In this document: piece after piece, positions 1 through 6,800 of the stretch | Layout: each line of letters begins with the position of its first letter | Position numbering within the stretch: position 1 is the first letter of the stretch | Source of the DNA: Lachnospiraceae bacterium | Lineage (GTDB): Bacteria > Bacillota > Clostridia > Lachnospirales > Lachnospiraceae | Direction of reading: 5' to 3' | DNA: 9,207 bases | NCBI GenBank assembly: GCA_017958585.1 | Contig: JAGDCK010000040.1 | Coordinates: 1 to 9,207 of the forward strand | Translations under genes and position numbers: made by a program | The notes under the pieces: model-generated | The model's database searches: none | What the model saw: only the letters and a program-made list of their open reading frames with translations | Told to the model about the DNA's origin: nothing

Positions 1-769
1 CCCGCTCGGCGGACAGTCGGTTCAGACTGAAAGCCTTTGAAGCGGGGTCAGGCCCGTCACTTGAGGTAAAGATGGTGACAAACTTTTCCGCGGTACATTT
101 TTCACCGGGCTTTGTCACAAAAAACAGTCTGTGTAATATTTTGTCATCTTTTACAGCGGTCTTTGATTCACCGGCATAATTTACTTTCACCGACTCACAT
201 ACAACCACCATCTTTCGTTCCTCATGGGTCTCGGCCGTAACTCTTAATGTACCGCCCTCATCCTCCATGATCTTGTTTTCAAGGTGAGGACCGTTTATAT
301 CCCACACCGCCGTATCTATTCCTGTCAGGAGCTCCACATCCGCATGGAAATCCGCGCTTATCACAAATTTCATTCCTATGGTGTGGACATTTGCCATGGA
401 TGCAAATCTCTCAGTCGAAAGAGTGATATTGCCTCTTGCGGTATGCCAAGTGGTGGTCCTCCTAAAGAGCCCGTGTCTGTAGGAAAGCTCCATCCTGTGG
501 CTTACTGCCTCATGCTCGGGAAGAGTATAAACATCCCCGTCCACCCTCAGATATGAGTAGCAGGCGTTTGGCAGATTTATGGGTTCTCTCCAGTTATCCC
601 CCACCCTGTCATATATCCCGGCCAAATTGATCGCGGGAAGTTTGTCGGCTTTGTATTCCTCCAGTGTTCCTCTGATTCCCACATAGCCGTTACCGATCAA
701 ATACCTGTTTCCCAAAGAAACAGCATCGGCCTCCTCATATTTATCCTCATGGATAATCCAGTCGGGCAT
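1..769 (-). CDS. GH65 family glycoside phosphorylase, N-terminal part (cut by window edge)
   Basis: The reading frame starts at ATG 769 and stays open for 256 codons to the window edge, so only the N-terminal beta-sandwich domain is present. The start has a GGAGGA ribosome binding site seven bases upstream (777-782). Residues 18-34 read SLGNRYLIGNGYVGIRG, the N-terminal signature of GH65 enzymes, followed by an ING/NLAG-type segment (around residue 50) and a T-W-H-T strand. GH65 phosphorylases cleave alpha-glucosides with phosphate, inverting to beta-glucose 1-phosphate; they are cytoplasmic. The catalytic barrel with its acid Glu lies outside the window, so activity and substrate cannot be judged. 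The gene follows the broken GH65 gene by 23 bases and is probably the last or a late gene of the transport operon. It is clearly not a copy of its neighbour: the two N-termini differ throughout. Maltose, kojibiose, nigerose and related phosphorylases all remain possible. Confidence 0.88.
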   Translation of the reverse strand, partial: MPDWIIHEDKYEEADAVSLGNRYLIGNGYVGIRGTLEEYKADKLPAINLAGIYDRVGDNWREPINLPNACYSYLRVDGDVYTLPEHEAVSHRMELSYRHGLFRRTTTWHTARGNITLSTERFASMANVHTIGMKFVISADFHADVELLTGIDTAVWDINGPHLENKIMEDEGGTLRVTAETHEERKMVVVCESVKVNYAGESKTAVKDDKILHRLFFVTKPGEKCTAEKFVTIFTSSDGPDPASKAFSLNRLSAER

Positions 770-792
770 CGTCTTTTCCTCCGTAATTGTAT

Positions 793-2112
793 TTAAGCGG
801 GGATCCTGAAAACAGTCTCCAGGCCGCCAATCTCAGTGTCGGCACCATAAACCTTTACACTTATCTTTTCTCCTCCAAGGGTCTTTATGGACACTTCTTC
901 ACCCTTTACTTCAACGCTTATGACCGCGCCGCCGTATACGATCCTGAAATTGTATCCCTGCCAGTCTGTGGGCTTTTTCGGTGCGAAGCTTAAGACTTCT
1001 CCGTCACTTCTAAATCCCCCGAAACCGTATACAATATTCATCCACGCTGCGGCAATGGAAGTGGTATGGAGTCCCTCACCGGAATTTCGGTTATAATTGT
1101 CCAGATCCATTCTGGTGGCGAATTTAAAGAAATCAATGGCCTCATCATACTTTCCAAGCTGCTCCGCAATGATTGAATGAACAGAAGGAGAAAGTGAACT
1201 TTCATGTATGCATTTAGGCTCGTAGTATTCGTAATTTGCTCTTATCTCATCCTGTGTAAAAGATGAATTAAACAAGAGTAAGAACATCAGCACATCGGGT
1301 TGCTTTATCATGTTGTTTCTGTAGATCCTGTCATAGGACCAGTGACTGTAAAGAGGAAAATCCTCCACAGGGATACTGTCCACATCAAGGGATGGCAGAT
1401 CAAAGAAACCTTTATGCTGCTCGAAAAGCTTTGTCTTTTCATCATAGAGGATGAGCATCTTTTCGGCTTTTTCCTTCCAGTCATCCGTCTCATCCTCATC
1501 AAATGATACTTTTGACTTGATGGATTTAAGCCTTCCGGGATTCTCCTTTTTCATCTTCTCCATAATGTCAAGGGTATACTCAAAGGTAAATTTTCCCATG
1601 TAATTGGTATAACAGTTGTTGTTAACCATCATCTGGAACTCATCGGGACCCATTACGCAGTAGTAACCATACTCCGTCCTCTCGGGATTAAAGTCACCGC
1701 GGGTTGCAAGCATCCTGGATATCTCGATAAGCATCTCCAGACCGTATTCTTCAAGGAAAGATTCATCCCCTGTTATCTTTTCATAAAGCCAGATTCCGTA
1801 AGCCACTGCGGTGGAAGCCTGAAGCTGAAGTGAAGCATGCTGCCACAGATCACAGCACTCTCTTCCGCTTATGGTGGCTATGGGGTAAAATGCGCCCTTA
1901 CAGTCTAACGCCCTTGCTCTGTGTTTTGCTTCATCAAGGGTAGCATATCTGAAATAGAGAAGATTTTTTGCTGCATTCCTGTCATGGAACAGGTAAAAAG
2001 GCAGGCAATATGTCTCGGTATCCCAGAATGCATTTCCGTTGTATGCTTCTCCGGTAAGGCCTTTTGCTCCGATGTTTGTGCCCTTTACGGCTCCGTGATA
2101 GGTCTGAAACAT
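793..2112 (-). CDS. Catalytic (alpha/alpha)6-barrel fragment of the frameshifted GH65 phosphorylase
   Basis: This frame contains the whole catalytic barrel and C-terminal domain. From ATG 2112 it gives 439 residues, but the open frame extends back to about 2223 and the family sequence before the ATG (WWSETWERSDIEI) is real, so ATG 2112 is just an internal Met and has no ribosome binding site. Visible motifs, numbered from that Met: FWDTE at 29-33 in the sugar pocket; VMGPDEF with Glu158 (codon 1641-1639), the general acid of the family; KQPDV at 270-274; HESSLSPSVHS near 303-313; HTTS at 349-352 and GFGGFR at 363-368, which line the phosphate site in GH65 structures. No catalytic residue is missing. 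Glu158 would be about residue 476 of the repaired protein, close to the acid Glu of characterised maltose phosphorylase. Confidence 0.78.
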   Translation of the reverse strand: MFQTYHGAVKGTNIGAKGLTGEAYNGNAFWDTETYCLPFYLFHDRNAAKNLLYFRYATLDEAKHRARALDCKGAFYPIATISGRECCDLWQHASLQLQASTAVAYGIWLYEKITGDESFLEEYGLEMLIEISRMLATRGDFNPERTEYGYYCVMGPDEFQMMVNNNCYTNYMGKFTFEYTLDIMEKMKKENPGRLKSIKSKVSFDEDETDDWKEKAEKMLILYDEKTKLFEQHKGFFDLPSLDVDSIPVEDFPLYSHWSYDRIYRNNMIKQPDVLMFLLLFNSSFTQDEIRANYEYYEPKCIHESSLSPSVHSIIAEQLGKYDEAIDFFKFATRMDLDNYNRNSGEGLHTTSIAAAWMNIVYGFGGFRSDGEVLSFAPKKPTDWQGYNFRIVYGGAVISVEVKGEEVSIKTLGGEKISVKVYGADTEIGGLETVFRIPA

Positions 2113-3065
2113 CTGGAATATACAGAATCTGATTCCCTGCTGGTTCTCGGGATCCCCCAGGATCTCAATATCCGATCTCTCCCAGGTTTCGCTCCACCAG
2201 TCTTTGATGCGGAATATACATTGTTAAAGCTCATGCCCTGAAGTTCATTCAGTGCCATGGGCACAGTAAGGTCAGAGAGGGGGGAAATGTTTATCACGCT
2301 CTTCTCAAGCTTTACTTCCTCGCCCTTTTCGATATCCACTGTGTAGTTGATGTAAACCTTCTTGTCTTCCTTTACCCCTGTGGACTCTGAAGCTTTTTTT
2401 ACAAGGCTTCCGTCGAAGATACAAAAACTTTCAACAGCCATACCTGTTGCCACGGTCTTTCCTTTTATGTGGCACATATTTTCACCTGCTCTGTGTTCGG
2501 AGCAGCTCCATAACTTCTTCTCTCCTGCATGAACTGTGTCAAAATTCAGGCCTGATTTAACGTTAAACCTTCCATTGAAATCGATAGATTTTATGGTTAA
2601 GAGTGTGGCCGCTTTCTCATTGTCGGTCATTGATATCACTCTCTCAAAACAAAGTCTCACGCTTCCGGCCTTTGTATGCCACACAAAGCACCTTTTTAAC
2701 AATCCTGTCTTTAAGTCCAGTTCTCTTCTGTAATCCGAAAAATCACTTGTTGCAAGATCCAGCTTTTCGCCGCAGGCTTCGATCCCGGTGTAGAGCCAGT
2801 CCAGGGAGTTTACCATAAACTCTGTCTCCTGAACGATACCCTTGTATCCGGGAGCCTTGGCCTTTTGCTTTTCATAGACACCGTTAAAATAGCTGCCAAG
2901 CAATGTGTCGCCGGAATATCCCTCCTCGAAATATCCCCTGACACCCATATATTCATTTCCCAGGGAAAATACCGATTCGGCAACGGTGCCGTGGTCGGCA
3001 TCAAATCCCTCTTCGATTATCTTCCATGGATCTGCTTTAAAATAACTGTCTGCAATCTTTGCCAT
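2085..3065 (-). CDS. N-terminal fragment of the frameshifted GH65 phosphorylase
   Basis: As it stands this frame encodes 326 residues, of which about 282-288 are real GH65 sequence and the last 40 or so are out-of-frame. Residues 33-44 (FSLGNEYMGVRG) are the N-terminal family signature, and residues 58-65 (SYFNGVYE) are typical of the GH65 branch that includes trehalose, nigerose and alpha-1,3-glucan phosphorylases; that subgroup reading is from memory and only suggestive. The fragment corresponds to the beta-sandwich domain and linker, which carries no catalytic residue, so alone it should be inactive. The start is fixed by AAAGGA at ten bases and by the tight seven-base gap after the permease stop. 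Confidence 0.75.
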   Translation of the reverse strand: MAKIADSYFKADPWKIIEEGFDADHGTVAESVFSLGNEYMGVRGYFEEGYSGDTLLGSYFNGVYEKQKAKAPGYKGIVQETEFMVNSLDWLYTGIEACGEKLDLATSDFSDYRRELDLKTGLLKRCFVWHTKAGSVRLCFERVISMTDNEKAATLLTIKSIDFNGRFNVKSGLNFDTVHAGEKKLWSCSEHRAGENMCHIKGKTVATGMAVESFCIFDGSLVKKASESTGVKEDKKVYINYTVDIEKGEEVKLEKSVINISPLSDLTVPMALNELQGMSFNNVYSASKTGGAKPGRDRILRSWGIPRTSRESDSVYSRCFRPITEP

Positions 3066-3072
3066 CTTTTTG

Positions 3073-3954
3073 TTATCCTTTCACTGCTCCGCTGGCTGCT
3101 CCGTCAGTAATCTGCCTCTGGAATATAGCGAAGATGACTGTGGGAGGAATTATTGCGAAAAAGGCTGCTCTGAGTACGCTTACGGCATCGGTGGGTGTAT
3201 CCTTAAATGAGAACAGCTTCACCATAACCGTAGTCTTGTCCGTTCCGTTTAATACCAGATAAGGAAGGAGGAAATCCGACCAAGCCGCGGTGATCGAAAA
3301 GATCGCTACAACCACTAAGATCGGCTTTGACAAAGGAAGCATGATCCTTGCAAAGATCTGCAGCACTCCGCATCCGTCAAGTTTTGCCGCCTCCAAAAGT
3401 TCCCTGGGGATTCCCTCAAAATACTGTTTAAAGAGGACCACCCAGAATGCATTTGCGCCAAATGAAAACCATATGGGAATAAAACTCTGGTTTAAACCGA
3501 TCAGATTGATATTTCTAAACAGTGCTACGATACTTGTGATACCGGGGATCATTAAGCTCCACATCACAAGTCCCAATGCGATCTTGTGTCCCTTGGGTTT
3601 AAGTATTGCAAAGCCGTAAGCCAAAAGTCCGTTAAAGATTATGGCGCAGGCTGAGCAACCGAGGATCGCTATGAGGGAGTTTTTATAATATTTTGTAAAC
3701 TTAAATGCGTTCCATGTGCCAAGCATTCGCGACCAGTCGTATTTTTCGGGGAAGATGGTCACATTTCTGGTAAATTCCTTGATGTCTTTGAAGGAAGCAA
3801 GGAAAACCCAAAGAGCCGGGAAGATACAGATGCACACCATGAGGATACAGATCAGCATGATGATCACAGCCAGTATCTTTACCTTGGCTGATCTGATGTC
3901 GTAGCCACGGATAACGCCGTCCTTTTTGTCATTGTATTTGTCAAAAAACCACAT
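3073..3954 (-). CDS. Carbohydrate ABC transporter permease, MalG/UgpE type (CUT1)
   Basis: This is an inner-membrane subunit of a sugar importer. Starting at ATG 3954 it has 293 residues. A long hydrophobic helix lies near residues 28-52, followed by several further membrane segments. The EAA loop that docks on the ATPase reads LLEAAKLDGCGVLQIFARIMLP, with Glu at residue 188, and the C-terminus ends in FQRQITDGAASGAVKG, as MalG-type permeases do. A longer frame begins with GTG at 3963, but that GTG lies within the AGGAGGTG ribosome binding site itself, which is correctly spaced (eight bases) for ATG 3954. The gene follows the other permease with its ribosome binding site overlapping that gene's TAG, so the two are translationally coupled. 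The substrate is not readable; the GH65 neighbours suggest an alpha-glucoside. Confidence 0.93.
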   Translation of the reverse strand: MWFFDKYNDKKDGVIRGYDIRSAKVKILAVIIMLICILMVCICIFPALWVFLASFKDIKEFTRNVTIFPEKYDWSRMLGTWNAFKFTKYYKNSLIAILGCSACAIIFNGLLAYGFAILKPKGHKIALGLVMWSLMIPGITSIVALFRNINLIGLNQSFIPIWFSFGANAFWVVLFKQYFEGIPRELLEAAKLDGCGVLQIFARIMLPLSKPILVVVAIFSITAAWSDFLLPYLVLNGTDKTTVMVKLFSFKDTPTDAVSVLRAAFFAIIPPTVIFAIFQRQITDGAASGAVKG

Positions 3955-3960
3955 CGCGGC

Positions 3961-3968
3961 CACCTCCT
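3961..3968 (-). promoter_or_regulatory. Ribosome binding site that sets the start of the second permease
   Basis: On the minus strand the bases read AGGAGGTG and lie eight bases before ATG 3954. The GTG inside this motif begins a three-codon-longer frame, but it cannot be both ribosome binding site and start codon. The motif also overlaps the TAG stop (3969-3967) of the upstream permease, a layout that favours re-initiation by the same ribosome. Confidence 0.8.
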
Positions 3969-4860
3969 AATTTTCTTTTTCTCTGGTGGCTCTCATGTAA
4001 ATTCCACTGAGAATTACCAGTATTATGCAGACAAGAACTGAAAGTGAAGCTGCCTTGCCCACGTTATAATCTCTGTAACCGTATCTGTACATCAGCATCA
4101 TAAGTGAGATGCTGGCGTTGTTAGGGCCGCCGTTTTTAAAGATCATGGGCTCGTAGAGAATCTGGAATACGGAGATTATCTGCAAGATAAGCATGGTCTT
4201 TGCGATGCCGAAAATACTGGGAACAGTTATATGTCTGACTCTCTGCATGATTCCCGCACCGTCTATGGTTGCCGCCTCGTAAAGGTCGGGGCTTATGCTG
4301 GCGATGTTTGCCATATAGATAAGTGCTGTGGAACCTGCACTCTTCCATGTAAGTGTGATGATTATAAGGGGTATGGTCCACTTAGGGTCGTTTAGCCATT
4401 CGTAAGGTCCCATTCCCAATTTGCCGGCGATTATGTTAAGCACACCGGTTGCACCGGGAAGAAAGAAATAACTCCAGATCCAGATTGTTGCCAGGGAAGG
4501 CATGATATTTGGAAAATATACCGCCATTCTGAAGAACCCTTTTAAATGAACGGTCTCTGTGATGAGCACGCCGATTATCATGGGTACAAAGAAACCGATG
4601 ACTAATGACCAGAGGGTATAAGAAAATGTGTTTTTAAATGCTGCCAAAAAATCCACATCGTGGAGTACCAGATAATAGTTTTTTAAGCCTGTAAAAGCCA
4701 CTGTCTCATACATCTTTGTGCTGTAGAAGCTAAGTCTGATATTTTCTATCAGGGGTTCCCATACAAAAAAAGCAAACAGCACCAGACTGGGCAGCATCAC
4801 GAGCCAGCTTATCAAATCTCTCTTTCTGAACTTTTCCTTAGGTTTATTCGCTGCTTTCAA
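3967..4860 (-). CDS. Carbohydrate ABC transporter permease, MalF/UgpA type (CUT1)
   Basis: This is the other integral-membrane half of the sugar importer, 297 residues. After a basic N-terminus (KPKEKFRKRD) the first membrane helix covers about residues 16-36 (WLVMLPSLVLFAFFVWEPL), then FTGLKNYY before the conserved permease core, as in UgpA/LacF-type proteins. The EAA loop is LYEAATIDGAGIMQRVRHITVP with Glu195, Gly201 and the following Ala in place. The start ATG 4860 has AGGAGG seven bases upstream. It lies 139 bases after the binding-protein gene, separated by a strong stem-loop, and runs straight into the second permease. No ATPase gene is in the window; in Bacillota, CUT1 systems commonly share one MsmX-like ATPase encoded elsewhere, so this absence is expected. 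Confidence 0.94.
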   Translation of the reverse strand: MKAANKPKEKFRKRDLISWLVMLPSLVLFAFFVWEPLIENIRLSFYSTKMYETVAFTGLKNYYLVLHDVDFLAAFKNTFSYTLWSLVIGFFVPMIIGVLITETVHLKGFFRMAVYFPNIMPSLATIWIWSYFFLPGATGVLNIIAGKLGMGPYEWLNDPKWTIPLIIITLTWKSAGSTALIYMANIASISPDLYEAATIDGAGIMQRVRHITVPSIFGIAKTMLILQIISVFQILYEPMIFKNGGPNNASISLMMLMYRYGYRDYNVGKAASLSVLVCIILVILSGIYMRATREKEN

Positions 4861-4919
4861 GATAGCGCCTCCTGTAAGTTAATGTTTACCTTTTTTCTGT
4901 GAAAACCCCCTATCATAAT

Positions 4920-4960
4920 TCATACCGGAGAGCCCGTTTTGGGGCCGGGCTCCGGTATGA
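4920..4960 (-). promoter_or_regulatory. Strong intergenic stem-loop between binding-protein and permease genes
   Basis: CATACCGGAGAGCCCG (4921-4936) pairs with CGGGCTCCGGTATG (4946-4959), giving a 14-15 bp G+C-rich stem with one bulged A, and a loop of about nine bases. On the transcribed minus strand it lies 40 bases after the binding-protein stop and 60 bases before the first permease. It is not followed by a U tract, so it is not a standard intrinsic terminator. By analogy with the malE-malF spacer of enteric bacteria, it probably protects the 3' end of the binding-protein mRNA or causes partial termination, giving more binding protein than permease. That role is inferred; the stem is seen directly. 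Confidence 0.72.
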
Positions 4961-4999
4961 TCTTCATTTCATATGAAGGATTTCAATGAAAAGGTTGAT

Positions 5000-6472
5000 T
5001 TATTCTGCTCCGAATGTAGAGTCGAGAATTGTCTGATAGTTGTCGTTAGCCTGCTTCATAAGAGCTGCTACATCGGCATTGGAGTCTGTGAGGACTGCCT
5101 GGAGAACCTTTGTAAGTTCTGCATACATATCCTGTGTTGAACCGGGCTCCTCAAGGTGAAGTCCCTTGGATGCTGTTGCATCAAAGTATGACTGGAAGAG
5201 CTTTGTATCAACATTTGAGAACTCGCTTACAACTGAAGCCTGAGCGTCTAAGTAATCCTGATTTACCCAGCAAGGGAAGCCCTGGATTACGGGAACACCG
5301 TTAGCTACGTTTGCCTCTGCTCCTGCTCTCATACCTGCAACTGAAGACTCTGTTGCAACGGGTGCTTTTCCCATTACCTCAAGGAAGTCAAGTGCTGCAT
5401 TGATCTCATCAGGTGTAGCATCCTTTGAGAAGAAGTAAGGAGTACCACCATAGAGTGAATACTGTCCGCCGGGGCCTGCAGGGATTGCTGTCATTGCAAG
5501 CTTATCAACAGGGAGTCCGTTAACCTGTGTAGGCTGAGCTACTGCATCGTTTGCACCGATGTACATAGCGGCATTACCTGTACCAAGCTGAGTAAATCCT
5601 GTTCCCCAGTTCTCTGAAAGAGGATCTGCTGTAAGGATGTCATAATCCCACTTGAGAGACTTTACGAATTCCATAGCTGCGATAGCTTCGTCAGAAGCAA
5701 GGTTTGATGTGAATGTTCCGTCGCCGTTGTCCTTGCAAAGCTCTGTTGCACCGAATGCCCAAGCGATGTTGGAGAAGTGCCATCCACCTGCATTGTCCTG
5801 TGCAAGAAGTACAAGACCTGCTGAACCGGTAGCCTCTTTGATGGTCTTACCCATCTCAGCTACCTCATCCCATGTCTTGGGAAGTGTGGGATATCCGTCT
5901 GCATCTACAAGACCTGCTGCCTCGAAGAGCTCAACGTTGCACATAAGTCCGAGTGCATATCCGTCACGGGGAACACCGTAAACTCTTCCGTTTGAATCTG
6001 AAAGAAGATCCTTGATCGAAGGGTTCATGGCATCAAGCCAGCCTCTTGCCTCAAGTTCGTCTGTGATATCAGCGATAGCTCCCTGAGCAATGAGCTTTGT
6101 GGGCTCTGTGAACCATGACTCAAAGATTGTAGGGCAGTTGCCTGACTCAACCATTGGCATGAAAGTATCTGTTGAATATTTGTAGTAAGCAGGTACACAT
6201 GTTACATTGGGATGTAATTCCTGATATGTAGCAATGTAACCATCGAATACTGCGATGTCATCAACAAGAGTATCTTCGGGATACATACCGAGCGTAATTG
6301 TTACCTCGGGAAGTTCTTCTGTAGCAGTTTCTGCTGCTGCGTCGTCAGTTGCTGTTGTTGTTTCCTCTACTGTCTCTGTTTCAGTAGGTGCTGCACTCTC
6401 GGTGCTGCCGCAGGCTGAAAGAGCTGCAATCATTGTACCGCAGAGAAGCAGACTGATGAGTTTCTTTTTCAT
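5000..6472 (-). CDS. Extracellular solute-binding lipoprotein, family 1 (sugar ABC transporter)
   Basis: This 490-residue protein captures the sugar outside the membrane and delivers it to the two permeases. Residues 1-21 are a lipoprotein signal: MKKK, a hydrophobic core, then the lipobox LSAC with Cys21 as the lipid-anchored residue. A Thr/Glu/Ala-rich flexible linker (about 22-54) follows, then the mature domain beginning PEVTITLGMYPED. Segments such as DSNGRVYGVPRDGYALGLMCNVELFEAAGL and YPTLPKTWDEVAEMGKTI are typical of family 1 (UgpB/MalE-like) binding proteins. The start ATG 6472 has AAGGGAGAG nine bases upstream. Being first in the operon and followed by a stem-loop, it is probably the most highly expressed member. 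The sequence does not reveal the ligand; an alpha-glucosyl oligosaccharide is the inference from the GH65 genes. Confidence 0.95.
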   Translation of the reverse strand: MKKKLISLLLCGTMIAALSACGSTESAAPTETETVEETTTATDDAAAETATEELPEVTITLGMYPEDTLVDDIAVFDGYIATYQELHPNVTCVPAYYKYSTDTFMPMVESGNCPTIFESWFTEPTKLIAQGAIADITDELEARGWLDAMNPSIKDLLSDSNGRVYGVPRDGYALGLMCNVELFEAAGLVDADGYPTLPKTWDEVAEMGKTIKEATGSAGLVLLAQDNAGGWHFSNIAWAFGATELCKDNGDGTFTSNLASDEAIAAMEFVKSLKWDYDILTADPLSENWGTGFTQLGTGNAAMYIGANDAVAQPTQVNGLPVDKLAMTAIPAGPGGQYSLYGGTPYFFSKDATPDEINAALDFLEVMGKAPVATESSVAGMRAGAEANVANGVPVIQGFPCWVNQDYLDAQASVVSEFSNVDTKLFQSYFDATASKGLHLEEPGSTQDMYAELTKVLQAVLTDSNADVAALMKQANDNYQTILDSTFGAE

Positions 6473-6512
6473 AATAAGTAACTCTCCCTTCTTGAAATAA
6501 ATAATATGATTG

Positions 6513-6532
6513 TTGGTTGAACGTTAAACCAA
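6513..6532. promoter_or_regulatory. Operator-like palindrome O1, LacI-family type
   Basis: TTGGTTGAACGTTAAACCAA is symmetric about the central CG except for one base pair (6519/6526). A palindrome of this length with a central CpG is typical of LacI/GalR-family operators. It lies between the promoter and the binding-protein start, centred about 46 bases downstream of the predicted transcription start, where a bound repressor would block elongation. It also overlaps the -35 box of a weaker alternative promoter (TTTAAC, 16 bases, TATTAT; 6501-6528 minus). The regulator gene is not in the window. Confidence 0.7.
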
Positions 6533-6574
6533 GTAAACATTTCAAAATTCGTCGCCCTTATGCTCCTGATTGGA

Positions 6575-6603
6575 ATTATATCCCTTTACCAAGGGGTTTT
6601 CAA
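6575..6603 (-). promoter_or_regulatory. Sigma-A promoter of the transport/GH65 operon
   Basis: On the minus strand, -35 TTGAAA (6603-6598) and -10 TATAAT (6580-6575) are separated by exactly 17 bases: five of six and six of six consensus matches. Transcription should begin near 6568, giving a leader of about 95 bases before ATG 6472. The spacer contains a small inverted repeat, CCCTT/AAGGG (6582-6595), and a TTGGTAAA half-site similar to those in the nearby palindromes. The promoter sits between O1 and O2. Confidence 0.65.
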
Positions 6604-6646
6604 TACCTTCCTCACATCCAATCCCTTTGAAAAGCCATTGGTTTAT

Positions 6647-6666
6647 TTCGTTTAACGTTAAACTAA
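6647..6666. promoter_or_regulatory. Operator-like palindrome O2, LacI-family type
   Basis: The core GTTTAACGTTAAAC (6650-6663) is a perfect 14-bp palindrome; extended to TTCGTTTAACGTTAAACTAA it has one mismatched pair. Its centre matches O1 (AACGTT flanked by A/T and then GTT/AAC), so the same regulator probably binds both. It is centred about 88 bases upstream of the predicted start and 134 bases from the centre of O1. An extra TTGGTTTA half-site lies just beside it at 6638-6645. Confidence 0.7.
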
Positions 6667-6783
6667 TGATAACACCGTCATACAGACTTGTCAATATAAC
6701 CCGGCTTTCCAGAATGACCAAAGATTAAAACCCAAAATCAAGGTTTAAAAAGGTTTCTATTGTGCATATTGCATAATTTATAC

Positions 6784-6800
6784 TTGGTTTACAAAACCAA
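6784..6800. promoter_or_regulatory. Third palindrome with TTGGTTT half-sites but different spacing
   Basis: TTGGTTT and AAACCAA are perfect inverted arms around ACA. The arms match those of O1, but the centre is three bases shorter and lacks the AACGTT core. It may bind a relative of the O1/O2 regulator, or the same one weakly; it lies roughly midway between the two operons, about 300 bases from each start codon. Function is inferred from symmetry only. Confidence 0.45.

Larger units (their letters stand above)
793..3065 (-). pseudogene. GH65 glycoside phosphorylase split by a frameshift
   Basis: Two overlapping minus-strand frames together make one GH65 protein of about 757 residues, the usual family length. 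The first frame runs from ATG 3065 and is good GH65 sequence to about 2225; it then turns into non-family sequence (GGAKPGRDRILRSWG) and stops at 2085. The other frame picks up exactly there with DWWSETWERSDIEILGDPE and runs to the stop at 793. The change must fall between about 2226 (a TAA closes the second frame upstream) and 2199 (the first TGG of the WW pair). One missing base explains it. All other domains and motifs are intact, so the damage is either recent, a sequencing error, or compensated by recoding. The gene follows the second permease by seven bases, with AAAGGA ten bases before ATG, so it is translated as part of the operon. Confidence 0.85.

Noticed and set aside
284..556. Plus-strand frame of 90 codons
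   Set aside because: It lies wholly opposite the GH65 partial gene, whose frame is open with family motifs throughout; a shadow frame.
2085..2112. Independent translation of the catalytic GH65 fragment from ATG 2112
   Set aside because: No ribosome binding site before that ATG, and conserved family sequence continues upstream of it in the same frame.
2199..2226. Programmed -1 frameshift to make the full GH65 protein
   Set aside because: Only a weak AAAG slip site, no canonical slippery heptamer and no clear downstream stimulatory stem; GH65 genes are not known to use recoding. Kept as a remote alternative.
1921..2241. Plus-strand frame of 106 codons opposite the frameshift region
   Set aside because: It lies antisense to conserved GH65 coding sequence on both sides of the shift and resembles no protein I recognise.
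6255..6500. Ser/Val-rich plus-strand frame of 81 codons
   Set aside because: It mirrors the Thr/Glu/Ala-rich linker and signal peptide of the binding protein on the other strand; the composition is an artefact of that.
6473..6574. Riboswitch in the binding-protein leader
   Set aside because: The leader of about 95 bases contains an operator palindrome and no conserved multi-stem aptamer pattern that I can recognise.
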